A DNA stretch of 64,000 bases from positions 10,602,001-10,666,000 of the forward strand of contig NZ_CP108513.1 of assembly GCF_035989285.1 (NCBI RefSeq), in the 5' to 3' direction. A program made the position numbers and the translations under genes. The notes under the pieces were generated by a model. That model was not told the origin of the DNA, searched no databases, and worked only from the letters and a program-made list of their open reading frames with translations. Below, in pieces: positions 52,547 through 61,108 of the stretch (within the stretch, counting starts at the first letter, position 1; each line of letters begins with the position of its first letter). This stretch comes from Streptomyces sp. NBC_01235. Lineage in GTDB: Bacteria > Actinomycetota > Actinomycetes > Streptomycetales > Streptomycetaceae.

Positions 52547-53137
52547 ATGCTACGGCTAGCGATGTTGCTCGTGGGTGCCCTGTTCCTGGGACTCCTGGCC
52601 CTCGTGATCGTCGTCGTTCTCGGGCTGCGGGCGGGCTCTCCGCGGGTCTTGGACGCCATCCGCCGGGTCAACCGTGCCGTCTTCAACCGAATGCAGATGA
52701 AATCCGCGGGCACGCCAGGGGCGTACGCCTCCGTGATCCGACACCGCGGTCGAACGTCGGGCAGGGCCTACGAGACCCCCATCGTGGCGGTGGCAACCGA
52801 TGACGGGTTCGTGATCGCCCTGCCGTACGACCTGCGTTCAGACTGGATGAAGAACGTGCTCGCCGACGGCTGCGCCACAATCGTCCACGAAGGGCACAGC
52901 TATCAGGTCGACAGGCCCGAGATCATCACCATGGAGGAGGGGCACCGCAACTTCCCCGCCAAGCAGCAGCGCACGCATGGACGGTTCGGCGTCGAGAACT
53001 GCCTGCGCGTCCGGCGGGTCGGGCCACCCGAGGCCGAGGAGCGGGCCGCCGAAGCCACCAGGGGAGTCACGCCGGTGGCTGACGACCCCCACCTCGATCA
53101 GGCAGGCGACGCCTCCCACAAACGTTCCACATCATGA
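52547..53137 (+). CDS. DUF385 nitroreductase-family (deazaflavin-type) protein
   Basis: 196 residues. A membrane-anchor helix (LAMLLVGALFLGLLALVIVVVLGL) precedes the split-barrel domain: AYASVIRHRGRTSGRAYETPIVAVATDDGFVIALPY, DWMKNVLADG and the C-terminal NCLRVRRV. This is the F420-dependent nitroreductase-like DUF385 family. ATG 52547 has TAGGGAGG upstream. The last ~40 residues are low-complexity. Physiological substrate unknown. Confidence 0.82.
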   Translation: MLRLAMLLVGALFLGLLALVIVVVLGLRAGSPRVLDAIRRVNRAVFNRMQMKSAGTPGAYASVIRHRGRTSGRAYETPIVAVATDDGFVIALPYDLRSDWMKNVLADGCATIVHEGHSYQVDRPEIITMEEGHRNFPAKQQRTHGRFGVENCLRVRRVGPPEAEERAAEATRGVTPVADDPHLDQAGDASHKRSTS

Positions 53138-53328
53138 CGTCATATCCGTCGACCGGTCTGTGGAGGCAGCTCGACGCCGAGAACCGGATTGTCCACAGGG
53201 ACTGGCCCAGGGCGTTCTGCGCGGATGTCCTGCGTCATGATCGGTGACGGCGGTGGCCCTCGAACGCAGGCGAACACGTCCCCTGTGGATCATGGAGGTG
53301 TCTAGACTTCACGATCTTCAAGGGTGCC

Positions 53329-54635
53329 GTGTTCGTTCCTCCATCATCCCCCATCGTTCCTCCTGCCCGCGCTCGGGTTCTGTCCCTGGCCCGGTCCGCC
53401 ACCCGCAGCAATGATGAAGTACGCGGCCTGCTTGCCGAGTTGGGGCAGGTGCCTGATCCTCGCGCCCGCAAGGGCAGGCGCTTTGCCCTGGATTCCCTGC
53501 TGGCCCTGGCGGTCTGCGCGATGACACCGGCCGGAAACGACTCGCTCACAGCGGCCGCCGAGTGGTGTCAGCGTGCCACCGCGCAGGAACTGGCGGCCTT
53601 CAAGCTGCCCTACAACGTGCTGACCGGCCGCTTCCGTGTCCCGAGTGAGAAAACACTGCGCCGCGTGCTGGGTCTGCTCGATCCCGCCCGGGTCAGCGCG
53701 GCGGGCTTTGCCTCCCTGCGCCCCGTCCTTCGACAGGCCGCCCGCCCGTTCCCCTTCGGCGCACACCCCCGACGGGCTGATCGAACGGGAACAACGGCGT
53801 GCTCACCGGCTGGCCCAGCAGCAGGACACACCCCCGCCATGGCGGCGACGGGCCTACGCGGTCGACGGCAAGTGCCTGCGCGGGGCCCGCCGCGGGGACG
53901 GCAGCCGCGTCTTCGTCCTGTCCGCCGTACAGCACGGCGACGGCATCACCCTGGCCTCCCGCGAGATCGGCGCGAAGACCAACGAAATCCCCGAGTTCGC
54001 GCCCCCTGCTGGACCAGATCGACGATGCTGACCTAACCGACGCCGTGATCACTGTGGACGCTCTGCACGCTCAACGTGCCCACGCCACCTACCTCGTCGA
54101 ACAACGCGGCGCCCACTACCTGTTCACCATCAAGGCCAACCAGACGAAGCTCGCCAAGCAGCTTCAGGACCTGCCCTGGAAGAAGATCCCCGTCATCCAC
54201 CGTGACGACAGCGCCGGCCATGGCCGCCACGAACAGCGCCGCGTCCAGGTCGTATCCGTCAACAACCTGCTCTTCCCGCACGCCCGCCAGGTCCTGCGTA
54301 TCCAGCGCCGACGCCGCACCCCAGGCACGAAACGGTGGCGTAGCGAAACCGTCTACGCCATCACTGACCTGCCCGCCGAGCAGGCAAGTGCCGCCGAGAT
54401 CGCTGCCTGGGCCCGCGGACACTGGACCGTGGAGAACAGCGTCCACTGGGTACGAGACGTGACCTTCGGCGAGGACCTCTCCCAGGTCCGCACCCGCAAC
54501 ACTCCCGCCGTCCTGGCCGCCCTCCGCGACCTGATCCGCGGCACCCTCGTCCTCGCCGGCTACGTCAACACCGCCTCCGCACGACGCACCCACACCGACC
54601 GGCCCCGCGTGCTCGCCCTCTACGGCATCACATGA
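53329..54635 (+). pseudogene. ISAs1-family transposase with two frameshifts
   Basis: Three consecutive frames carry the protein: first RGLLAELGQVPDPRARKGRRF and ATAQELAAFKLPYNV; then (shift ~53750) PDGLIEREQRRAHRLAQQQ and YAVDGKCLRGARRGDGSRVFVLSAVQH; then (shift ~54000) AVITVDALHAQRAHATYLVE, YLFTIKANQTKL and ARGHWTVENSVHWVRDVTFGEDLSQVRT to the end. ISAs1 motifs are complete otherwise, so the copy is recent but inactive. Confidence 0.85.
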
Positions 54636-54681
54636 TCACCACGAACCCGGACATCCGGGTAGAACGCCGGGGCCCTGCGGG

Positions 54682-54939
54682 GTGGAGGGGCAGATCGGCT
54701 GGTTCCGCCGCAATCACATGGTCCCGGTCCCCGAGGTCGCCTCCCTCGCCGAGCTGAACGCGATGATTGAGCAGTGGGATGAGGAAGACGAACGGCGCCG
54801 GATCGGCTCCCGTCCGCGGCCGGTGAGCGAGTACTACGCCGTTGAACGGCCACTGCTGCAGCCGTTGCCCGACGATCCCTTCGGGACTGGGAGGCTGTTC
54901 ACCCTGCGGGTGGACCGCTTCAGCCAGATCAGTGTCCGT
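54682..54939 (+). pseudogene. istA: IS21 transposase IstA, C-terminal fragment
   Basis: EGQIGWFRRNHMVPVPEVASLAELNAMIEQWDEEDERRRIGSRPRPV and FTLRVDRFSQISVR match the C-terminal third of IS21 IstA. It then joins, in another frame, the Walker A region of IstB, so the end of IstA and start of IstB are deleted. Confidence 0.75.
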
Positions 54940-55379
54940 TCGGCGACTCGGGCACCGGTAAGTCCCACCTGCTAATCGCGCTCGGGACCGAGGCCGCCAT
55001 GGCCGGCTTCCGTGTCCGCTACACACTCGCCACCAAGCTGGTCAACGAGCTCGTTGAAGCGGCGGACGAGAAGATCCTGACCAAGACAATCGCCCGCTAC
55101 GGGCGCGTTGATCTTCACTGCATAGACGAGCTGGGCTACATGGAGCTGGACCGCAGGGGCGCTGAGCTGTTGTTCCAGGTGCTCACCGGACGCGAGGAGA
55201 AGAACAGCGTCGCCATCGCCTCCGACGAGTCGTTCGGTGGGTGGACCAAAACGTTCACCGATCCCCGACTCTGCGCGGCCATCGTCGACCGCCTCACCCT
55301 CGGCGGGAACATCATCGAGACCGGCACGGAATCCTACCGACTCGCCAGCGCCCGGGCCCAGGACACAACCGCGGGATGA
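54940..55379 (+). pseudogene. istB: IS21 helper ATPase IstB, N-terminally deleted
   Basis: Walker A GDSGTGKSHLLIALG at 54942 opens the fragment; then RYTLATKLVNELVEAADE, Walker B LHCIDELGYMELDRRGAELLF and SDESFGGWTKTFTDPRLCAAIVDRLT. The first ~95 residues of a normal IstB are missing and no RBS is present. Confidence 0.78.
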
Positions 55380-55454
55380 AGTACTGCGAAAGAGACAGTG
55401 ATTGCACACGGCCCCATCAAGATTTCCTCACCCGCGACCAGCAGCCGCTTCAAG

Positions 55455-56360
55455 TCACGCGAGCGACTTGTCCGCCAGGATACGTTCCAAGGATCGTTGA
55501 CCCGTCCGGCTCATGGCCGGGTTGCTTTTGACGTAGTACCAGACCAACCCCATCGCTTGAACGAAAGCCCACGCCTTGCCTCGCTCCCATTCAAGGTCGT
55601 CGCTACCCAGGTGATCACGGAGCACCTGCCGCGGCCCAGCCTCGAGCAAATGCCACGCACTCACAAGATCCAGCGAAGGGTCAGCCGGCCCGAAGCCGCC
55701 AACGTCGAGAATCCCCGCAAGCCGACCAGCGGACACGAGCACGTTGCCAGGAATCAGATCGCAATGGGCCATGGCGTCCTCAGCTGCACCTCGCGGCAGA
55801 TCACGCAAAGTTGCCCAGATACGGCGCAGCCGAGGGACATCCAGGAGTTGCTCACTGTGTCTGAAACAGGTCTCCATCCACGCGTCATGGGACCGCAGGT
55901 CGCCTCCTCGACCTGTGCCGGCGAACGTGCGGCCATGCGTGTCGATCGCGCGTAGGTCGCCGATGAGATCGGCCAAGTCACGGGCAAACGCAGACGATTC
56001 GCCTGGGTCCTCGTTGGCGGCCACGACGCCGGGCAGCCACGTCTGCACCGACCACGGAAGCGGGTAACCTGCCCCAGGTTCACCAAGCGCGACCGGCTCG
56101 GGCGTGGGGAAACGCGTGCGACCTGCCAGCTCGCGAGCCGCTTCCGCTTCGGATTCCAGCCAGCGCCGCGTCGACTCGACGTCTGCGGACTCAAGAGGGA
56201 ATCGGGCTGTGAACCGATCGCCAATACGGAAGATGGCGTTGACCGTACCCTGCGCCGCGATGCCCCTGACTGGCAGGCTCCGCCACTCAGGAAACTGCTG
56301 CTCTACCAACATGCGCACCGTCTCAGGTGACACCGTCAGCTGGTTGGCGTGCATCTTCAT
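55455..56360 (-). CDS. APH-family phosphotransferase (macrolide/aminoglycoside type)
   Basis: 301 residues. N-lobe GTVNAIFRIGDRFTARFPLE with a weak ATP-Lys context, then the catalytic loop AHCDLIPGNVLV (H-x-D-x4-N) and metal loop LDVGGFGPADPSLDLVSAW in place of DFG. Length and motif order suit a small-molecule kinase, possibly an antibiotic-resistance type. ATG 56360 is chosen because the upstream extension is not homologous; there is no clear RBS, and expression in nature is uncertain. It lies next to an IS5-type element. Confidence 0.72.
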   Translation of the reverse strand: MKMHANQLTVSPETVRMLVEQQFPEWRSLPVRGIAAQGTVNAIFRIGDRFTARFPLESADVESTRRWLESEAEAARELAGRTRFPTPEPVALGEPGAGYPLPWSVQTWLPGVVAANEDPGESSAFARDLADLIGDLRAIDTHGRTFAGTGRGGDLRSHDAWMETCFRHSEQLLDVPRLRRIWATLRDLPRGAAEDAMAHCDLIPGNVLVSAGRLAGILDVGGFGPADPSLDLVSAWHLLEAGPRQVLRDHLGSDDLEWERGKAWAFVQAMGLVWYYVKSNPAMSRTGQRSLERILADKSLA

Positions 56361-56575
56361 GGTGGAAGCGTCCGCGTCACGATCTTCAACTGCAACCCAT
56401 TTCTGTCGCGCAACGTCGCCTGCTGGAAGTCCGGCACGTGGTGCGGTGCCCCTGAATGCCATAGCGGGTCATGCCATGGCGGTCACCGAGACCAGACAGA
56501 CGGCCCCCGCAGCGGTGCGACCCATCAAGAACCTTGTCGGATCTCATCGACATTTTCGAGCTGACTGATCGCTAA

Positions 56576-57672
56576 GAGGGCGTTTGATCTAGGTGGATTG
56601 CCCTTTATCTCCTATTAAGTTCCTCGCCAGGTGGGTGTCGTCTCGTCCGTTATGCGCTTGGTCAGGTTGTCGATGGAGGCGACGTGGATCACGGTCTCGG
56701 AGCTGGCGGGCAGGGTCTCGTAGTCTCGGGCGAGGCGCCGGTGCAGCATGATCCAACCAATACTTCGCTCGACAACCCAGCGCCTTTTGGCAACGTGAAA
56801 GCCGCGAACTCCCGGGTTTCTGTTGACGACTTCGACGTCGATTCCGAGGCTGGCGCCGTGCTCGATGACGGCGTTCTTGAAGCCGGTGTCGACCCGGCTC
56901 TTGGAGATGGTCGGGTAGGTCTTCTTGGCCTGGTCGAGGAGCTGGATTCCGACGGCGTTCTCGGACAGGCTCGCGGCGGTGACGGTCACGGCGAGGATGA
57001 GTCCGATCGTGTCGCTGAGGATGCCCCGTTTCCTGCCGACGATCTTCTTGGCGGCGTCTGTTCCCTGGCTGGTCAGGGGCACGTTGGTGGAGGTCTTCAC
57101 GCTCTGGGTGTCGATCACGGAAGCGGTCGGTTCGGGCTTGCGTCCTTCCTTCACGCGGGCCAGACCGGTCAGGTCGTAGATGAGCTGGGCGAGGATTCCC
57201 TCGTCGCGCCAGGCGGCGTAGTAGGCGTAGACGCTGCCGTGATTGGGGAAGTCGTGCGGGAGGTATTTCCAGGGGATTCCGGTGCGGTTGATGTAGAGGA
57301 GCGCGTTGAATACGTCGCGCAGGTCGACCTTGGCCGGCTGCCCGGTGGGCCTGAGGTCGAGCCGAGCCTTTCTCCAGGCCGTCGACGTCGGCTCGATTAA
57401 GGCCCATCGGGCGTCGGACAGGTCGCTGGGGTACGGCTTCCGCTGGCTCACGCCGTAGCGCGATCATGGATGTGGCGGATGGTCCCGTTCCGCTACTGCT
57501 GGGCGTTTCTGCCTGATCTTCAAACCAGACGGACTTCATGCACGAGAGCCGGAGCAAACGGGCAGCCAAGTTCGCAGATCGATAGGCGCGAGTATGTACG
57601 TAAGGCGCAAGCACCCCAAGCCTGACAGTCGTGAAAGTTACTTACCGACATAGAGCATCTCTAAATGCCCAC
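56576..57672 (-). mobile_element. Complete IS5-type insertion sequence
   Basis: 1097 bp carrying one intact transposase. Ends: left GAGGGCGTTTGATC, right (read inward) GTGGGCATTTAGAG, 8 of the first 10 bases identical. Both sides carry TAA (56573-56575 and 57673-57675), a 3-bp target duplication. It landed beside or in an older transposase fragment (57676-57900). Confidence 0.7.
56615..57451 (-). CDS. IS5-family transposase (intact)
   Basis: 278 residues. PSDLSDARWALIEP at the start, then DVFNALLYINRTGIPWKYLPHDFPNHGSVY, ASVIDTQSVKTS with the first DDE Asp, VEVVNRNPGVRGFHV and RRWVVERSIGWIMLHRRLARDYE with the Glu. GTG start at 57451. No frameshift or stop; within the IS with target duplication, so probably functional. 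Confidence 0.85.
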   Translation of the reverse strand: MSQRKPYPSDLSDARWALIEPTSTAWRKARLDLRPTGQPAKVDLRDVFNALLYINRTGIPWKYLPHDFPNHGSVYAYYAAWRDEGILAQLIYDLTGLARVKEGRKPEPTASVIDTQSVKTSTNVPLTSQGTDAAKKIVGRKRGILSDTIGLILAVTVTAASLSENAVGIQLLDQAKKTYPTISKSRVDTGFKNAVIEHGASLGIDVEVVNRNPGVRGFHVAKRRWVVERSIGWIMLHRRLARDYETLPASSETVIHVASIDNLTKRITDETTPTWRGT

Positions 57673-57675
57673 TAA

Positions 57676-57900
57676 GCAACAACGAGCAACATCCGCTCCT
57701 CCAGCGGTAGCGACCATGGGCCCGGGCCGCGGCACTTCGGCTCCCTCGCGGCGCAGCATCGTGATCAGCTTGCGGAAAGCGCGCGGGTTCAGCCCGGTGA
57801 ACGGGACTATCCAAGACGGCTCCGACGCCGTGATCACTGCTGTCACATCAAGATCGTCCCACCACCTGGCTTTGTCCACGAGAACGGGTTCTGGCTCAAC
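57676..57900 (-). pseudogene. Transposase N-terminal fragment (IS5-like) cut at the IS boundary
   Basis: RWWDDLDVTAVITASEPSWIVPFTGLNPRAFRKLITMLRREGA and, after a small frameshift, GPWSLPLEERMLLVA, matching the N-terminus of another IS5-group transposase. It stops exactly at the right end of the IS 56576-57672; I could not find its continuation on the far side, so further deletion is likely. Confidence 0.6.
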
Positions 57901-57908
57901 TTCCGTGC
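57870..57908 (-). repeat. 39-bp solo copy of the cassette's flanks
   Basis: On the minus strand: a 19-bp block starting GCACGGAAGTTGAG, then CCGTTCTCG and TGGACAAAG. The first block recurs at 58733-58751 and the last 18 bp at 60129-60146, that is, on either side of the 58755-60137 cassette. It looks like the same site without the cassette, apart from 11 bp. Confidence 0.8.
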
Positions 57909-58038
57909 AGTACGTGGCCGGAGTGTCCGTGCACACGGGAGTGCCCGAGGCTTCCGAGTCGACAGCCGACGCAGGCTGACCATCAGGGATCGGAGTCTGG
58001 CAGCAGTGGCAGTCAGCATGCCCGGGGTGCTTTGCGCG

Positions 58039-58731
58039 TTACAGTCCGGCCGCCTGGACGAGGGACGCCCTCTCGAGCTCGTCCAGATGAAGGCCAGCCG
58101 GCAGTTCGTCGTCGGCCAGCAGACGTCGCACCCATGCCGCGTCGGCAACGAATGCCGCACGGCACAGGGCCCGTTCAGGGTGGTCTTTCTCAGGGCCGCT
58201 GACCGCCAGGTCCCACGCGCTGTCGGGGTCTGTCGGTGCGGACAGGGCGGCGGCTACGAGCACGAGCCCGAACAACTCGTTCCGGCGTGGGATCGATGGA
58301 TCGGCAGTCAGTCGCAGCAGGTACGGGACGACCGCCGGCATTGTGCCACTAATGGCCATTGGTCCTGACATCACAAGCCAATCCAGTGCACGTTCGGCCA
58401 TCTCAGCCGCGTCGGGATCGAGCAGTCCGCGTAGGACGACCGGGACATCAACCGGGCAGCCAGGAATGGACAACCACTCCACGTCCTCGCACCCTTCCAG
58501 TGCCGGATGCGGAGAAGCCTCATGCCTCAGGTGTGGGTAGGCCGCCGTCAGAGCTGCTGTCGCGGTCACTGCTGCGGCCTCGTGATCCACCTTGCACACC
58601 AGTGTGCCTCCCATCCGCCCGCCGGCGCCGTACCAGCGAACATCGACCGCGTAGACGCCACGAGTCCATCCACGCCCCACTTTCACGACTTTGAGAACCC
58701 GACCCTTGCCCGCCAGCGCATTTACGTTCAC
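58039..58731 (-). CDS. Hypothetical protein with helical-repeat character
   Basis: 230 residues. N-terminal beta-rich part (RVLKVVKVGRGWTRGVYAVDVRWYG, TLVCKVDHEA); middle and C-terminal helices (DAAEMAERALDWLVMSG, TMPAVVPYLLRLTADPSIPRR, VADAAWVRRLLADDEL) that read like degenerate HEAT-type repeats. Family not recognised. GTG 58731 lacks a clear RBS, and the left end of the inverted-repeat cassette begins 24 bp upstream, so the true start may have been displaced. Confidence 0.55.
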   Translation of the reverse strand: MNVNALAGKGRVLKVVKVGRGWTRGVYAVDVRWYGAGGRMGGTLVCKVDHEAAAVTATAALTAAYPHLRHEASPHPALEGCEDVEWLSIPGCPVDVPVVLRGLLDPDAAEMAERALDWLVMSGPMAISGTMPAVVPYLLRLTADPSIPRRNELFGLVLVAAALSAPTDPDSAWDLAVSGPEKDHPERALCRAAFVADAAWVRRLLADDELPAGLHLDELERASLVQAAGL

Positions 58732-58754
58732 AGCACGGAAGTTGAGCCAGAGCC

Positions 58755-60137
58755 CGAGAACGGGCAGCAGATGTTCACCACTTCGGGGGCACTCGGCACA
58801 TCGATGATTCGAACGGTGACGCTTCCCATCGTGGCGGTGCACGGTCCCGCGCGGCGGATGAAAAACAGGTTGGCCGGTCCGCCGCAGAGCTGCGACGATG
58901 CCCCCCGTTTCTCTAGCGGAGGGCATTTGTTCGTTTTCGTGTGTGCCGGGTGTGGCGCCAGGCTGACCAACCCGATGTCTCAGGTAGAGCTGCCGGCCCA
59001 CGCCCATCAGAAGTACGGGAACGGGATTCAGCTCCCGGTTCTCATGGAGTCGGGCACGTTTGCCGTGGAACCGGAGCCCTGGGGGCACCCGTGGCGGAGG
59101 TGGGAGGAGATCGATCCAGACGAGGCGGCAGCCCGCGGCATCCACGCTCCGGTCTACGCCTTGTCCGGCGGCCCACCCGGCACCATCGTCATCGCACCCG
59201 GGGATACCCGCGGCACCGTGCTCGTTCCGGAGCAAGCCGGCGGCTACTGCTGCGGCCTCGACTGGGGTGACGGCCTCAACATGGCTTGCGAGGCGTGCGG
59301 CCTGCCCGTGGCGAACCGCATCGACGACTGCTCACTCTGGCAGGCGGTCTGGCTCGCGCCGTACGCCGTGCACCGCCTGCCCGTCGACGACGCCGACATC
59401 GCAATCCTCTCCTGGGCGGAACTATTGGTGGAGGGGAAGGTCACGCCCCCGAGCGTGCCGATCACGAGATGGGGCTCGCTGCTCGGGCTGGACCATTGGT
59501 GGTCATGGAGCCCGCAATGGGAGGCGGCAGCCGGCCGGGCGCTGGCCCACCTGCTGGCCGCCTCGGATGGCCGGCCGGTGGCTGTCCCGCAAGGCCTGAT
59601 CGCGGAAGTGTTCCAACGCGCCCTCGACGTCCTGCTGCCCGCGGTCCAGCCGGCGCGGCGCGCCGTCCTGGCCGGACCCGGACTGCCCGCCCGCGATACG
59701 GACGCCGACATAGTCATCGTGCCGACCCACCCACAGACGGGGGAAGTCTGGAGCCCGGCCGGCCCGGCCGCATCGGCATACCCGGTGCCGCTGCCGTTCG
59801 GGGTGTGGATGTGGATGGCCTTCCCCGAGCCACACCTCCACCTCCCCGTCTCAGGAACCATGCCCGACGGCGTTCTCCGCGACGACCCGCCCGCGCCGCG
59901 TCCCCACCACCTGTTTCGGGCCGACCCGGGAACCTTCCAGCACACGTTGGTTCGGTTGCCGGCCGTCCGCAGCCCGTGGCTGCGCGAGATCCTGGAGAAC
60001 CTCACGCACCACATGCGCGCCGGCCTCTTCTAGCCGACTGGCAGGGGCGCCGGTACTCACTCTTCGGAACTGCCGCAATCGAACAGAGGCGGTCAGTGGT
60101 GCCTCCCGAAGTGGTGAACATCTGCCGTCCGTTCTCG
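58755..60137. mobile_element. Inverted-repeat-bounded cassette without transposase
   Basis: 1383 bp with ends in inverted orientation: left CGAGAACGGGCAGCAGATGT at 58755, right (read inward) CGAGAACGGACGGCAGATGT from 60137. The full 33-bp arms differ at two positions. Inside is one cargo gene (58927-60033) and no transposase, so mobilisation would need an enzyme in trans. Flanking 19-bp and 18-bp blocks recur joined at 57870-57908. Confidence 0.7.
58927..60033 (+). CDS. Hypothetical protein, cassette cargo
   Basis: 368 residues from TTG 58927 (GCGGAGGG just upstream; spacing is short). Begins FVFVCAGCGARLTNP, a likely zinc-binding C-x2-C with a second pair in YCCGLDWGDGLNMACEACGLPV. Trp-rich central region (RWGSLLGLDHWWSWSPQW) and a C-terminal helical end. 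No catalytic motif seen; I do not recognise the function. The frame is open back to 58771, where an ATG lies inside the inverted repeat; that longer start (M at 58771) is less likely. It is the only gene in the cassette. Confidence 0.68.
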   Translation: MFVFVCAGCGARLTNPMSQVELPAHAHQKYGNGIQLPVLMESGTFAVEPEPWGHPWRRWEEIDPDEAAARGIHAPVYALSGGPPGTIVIAPGDTRGTVLVPEQAGGYCCGLDWGDGLNMACEACGLPVANRIDDCSLWQAVWLAPYAVHRLPVDDADIAILSWAELLVEGKVTPPSVPITRWGSLLGLDHWWSWSPQWEAAAGRALAHLLAASDGRPVAVPQGLIAEVFQRALDVLLPAVQPARRAVLAGPGLPARDTDADIVIVPTHPQTGEVWSPAGPAASAYPVPLPFGVWMWMAFPEPHLHLPVSGTMPDGVLRDDPPAPRPHHLFRADPGTFQHTLVRLPAVRSPWLREILENLTHHMRAGLF

Positions 60138-60257
60138 TGGACAAAGTCACGCCACCCCAGAGCCCGGACTTACGGAGATCCCTACGTGCCTGAAATTCAC
60201 TGGGCGGTCTCGTCATCGGCCGGTAGCGTGCGACGCAGAACCAAGGGGGATGAGCCG

Positions 60258-60806
60258 GTGCGCCCAGTGCTGTTGGTGGATGTGGACGGACCGCTGAATC
60301 CGTATGCCGCGAAGCCGCACCGCCGGCCCGAGGGCTATCAGACGCACCGCCTACTGACGCCTCGCTGGGAGGCCACCGAGCGACGCCGACTGACTGAGTG
60401 GGGACTGCCGAACAAGCCCGTGAAGCCGTTGCGGGTGTGGCTCAACCCGGATCACGGCCCGGCGCTGGATGCCCTTCCCTTCGACCTGGTGTGGGCGACC
60501 ACGTGGGAGGAAGAAGCCAACGCTTTCATCGCGCCAGTCCTGGGATTGCCGGAGCTGCCCTTCATTCCCTGGCCCTCCCCGCGGGCTCAGCCCGGCGGCG
60601 GTGTGTTCTGGAAGACGCCTGAGATGGTCGCGTGGGCGAAAGGCCGGGCGTTCGCTTGGATCGACGACGAGATCGCAGAGGCCGATCACGCCTGGGTGAA
60701 GGAACACCACGACGGTCCCGCCCTGCTGCTCCGGATCGACCCCCGATGCGGCCTTGCCATCGACGACTTCGCCGCGCTGACGGCATGGGCGACCGGCCTG
60801 GACTGA
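60258..60806 (+). CDS. HAD-like hypothetical protein
   Basis: 182 residues. N-terminal LLVDVDGPLNPYA resembles HAD motif I (D-x-D-G-x-L-N), then FDLVWATTWEEEAN (motif II region, TTW) and FAWIDDEIAEADHAW (motif IV DD). The fold is probably a small HAD phosphatase-like domain with unknown substrate. GTG 60258 with GGGGGATGAG just upstream. Confidence 0.68.
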   Translation: MRPVLLVDVDGPLNPYAAKPHRRPEGYQTHRLLTPRWEATERRRLTEWGLPNKPVKPLRVWLNPDHGPALDALPFDLVWATTWEEEANAFIAPVLGLPELPFIPWPSPRAQPGGGVFWKTPEMVAWAKGRAFAWIDDEIAEADHAWVKEHHDGPALLLRIDPRCGLAIDDFAALTAWATGLD

Positions 60807-61108
60807 CTTCACCGCCGGTCGACAACCGCCCCCGACGCCATTCCGCACGAACATTGCGGGACAGCCCTTAGGGCTCGCCGGAAAATAACCTGCAAGTTTC
60901 TGGACTTGAAAGTGCAGGTCAGCGCGTTGCCCACCTACACGTTATTCTCTGGCAGGCCCTTAGTACTCCAGCTGTAGATCGTGTCGGCAGTAAGGAACGG
61001 GTGCCGAGTCCGCTCAGCCGCGTCGGCAGGCCCTGCTGCCGCCTGCCCGTCGTGACAGCCACGAGGGCCCTTGGCCGGCCCTGGGCAGCGGTCCGCACAT
61101 CATCTCGG
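60807..61108. other. Intergenic region holding a MITE-like hairpin
   Basis: About 300 bp with no gene; see the inverted repeat at 60869-60962. Confidence 0.5.
60869..60962. repeat. 94-bp MITE-like inverted repeat
   Basis: Left arm TAGGGCTCGCCGGAAAATAAC (60869-60889) and right arm (read inward) TAAGGGCCTGCCAGAGAATAAC from 60962 match with a few differences. An inner pair ACCTGCA/TGCAGGT lies inside. AT-rich relative to surroundings; resembles the joined ends of an IS. Confidence 0.55.

Noticed and set aside
57870..60146. Integron-type gene cassette with attC-like sites
   Set aside because: The ends are long inverted repeats, not the attC core-site pair, and no integrase is present; a non-autonomous transposon-like element fits better.
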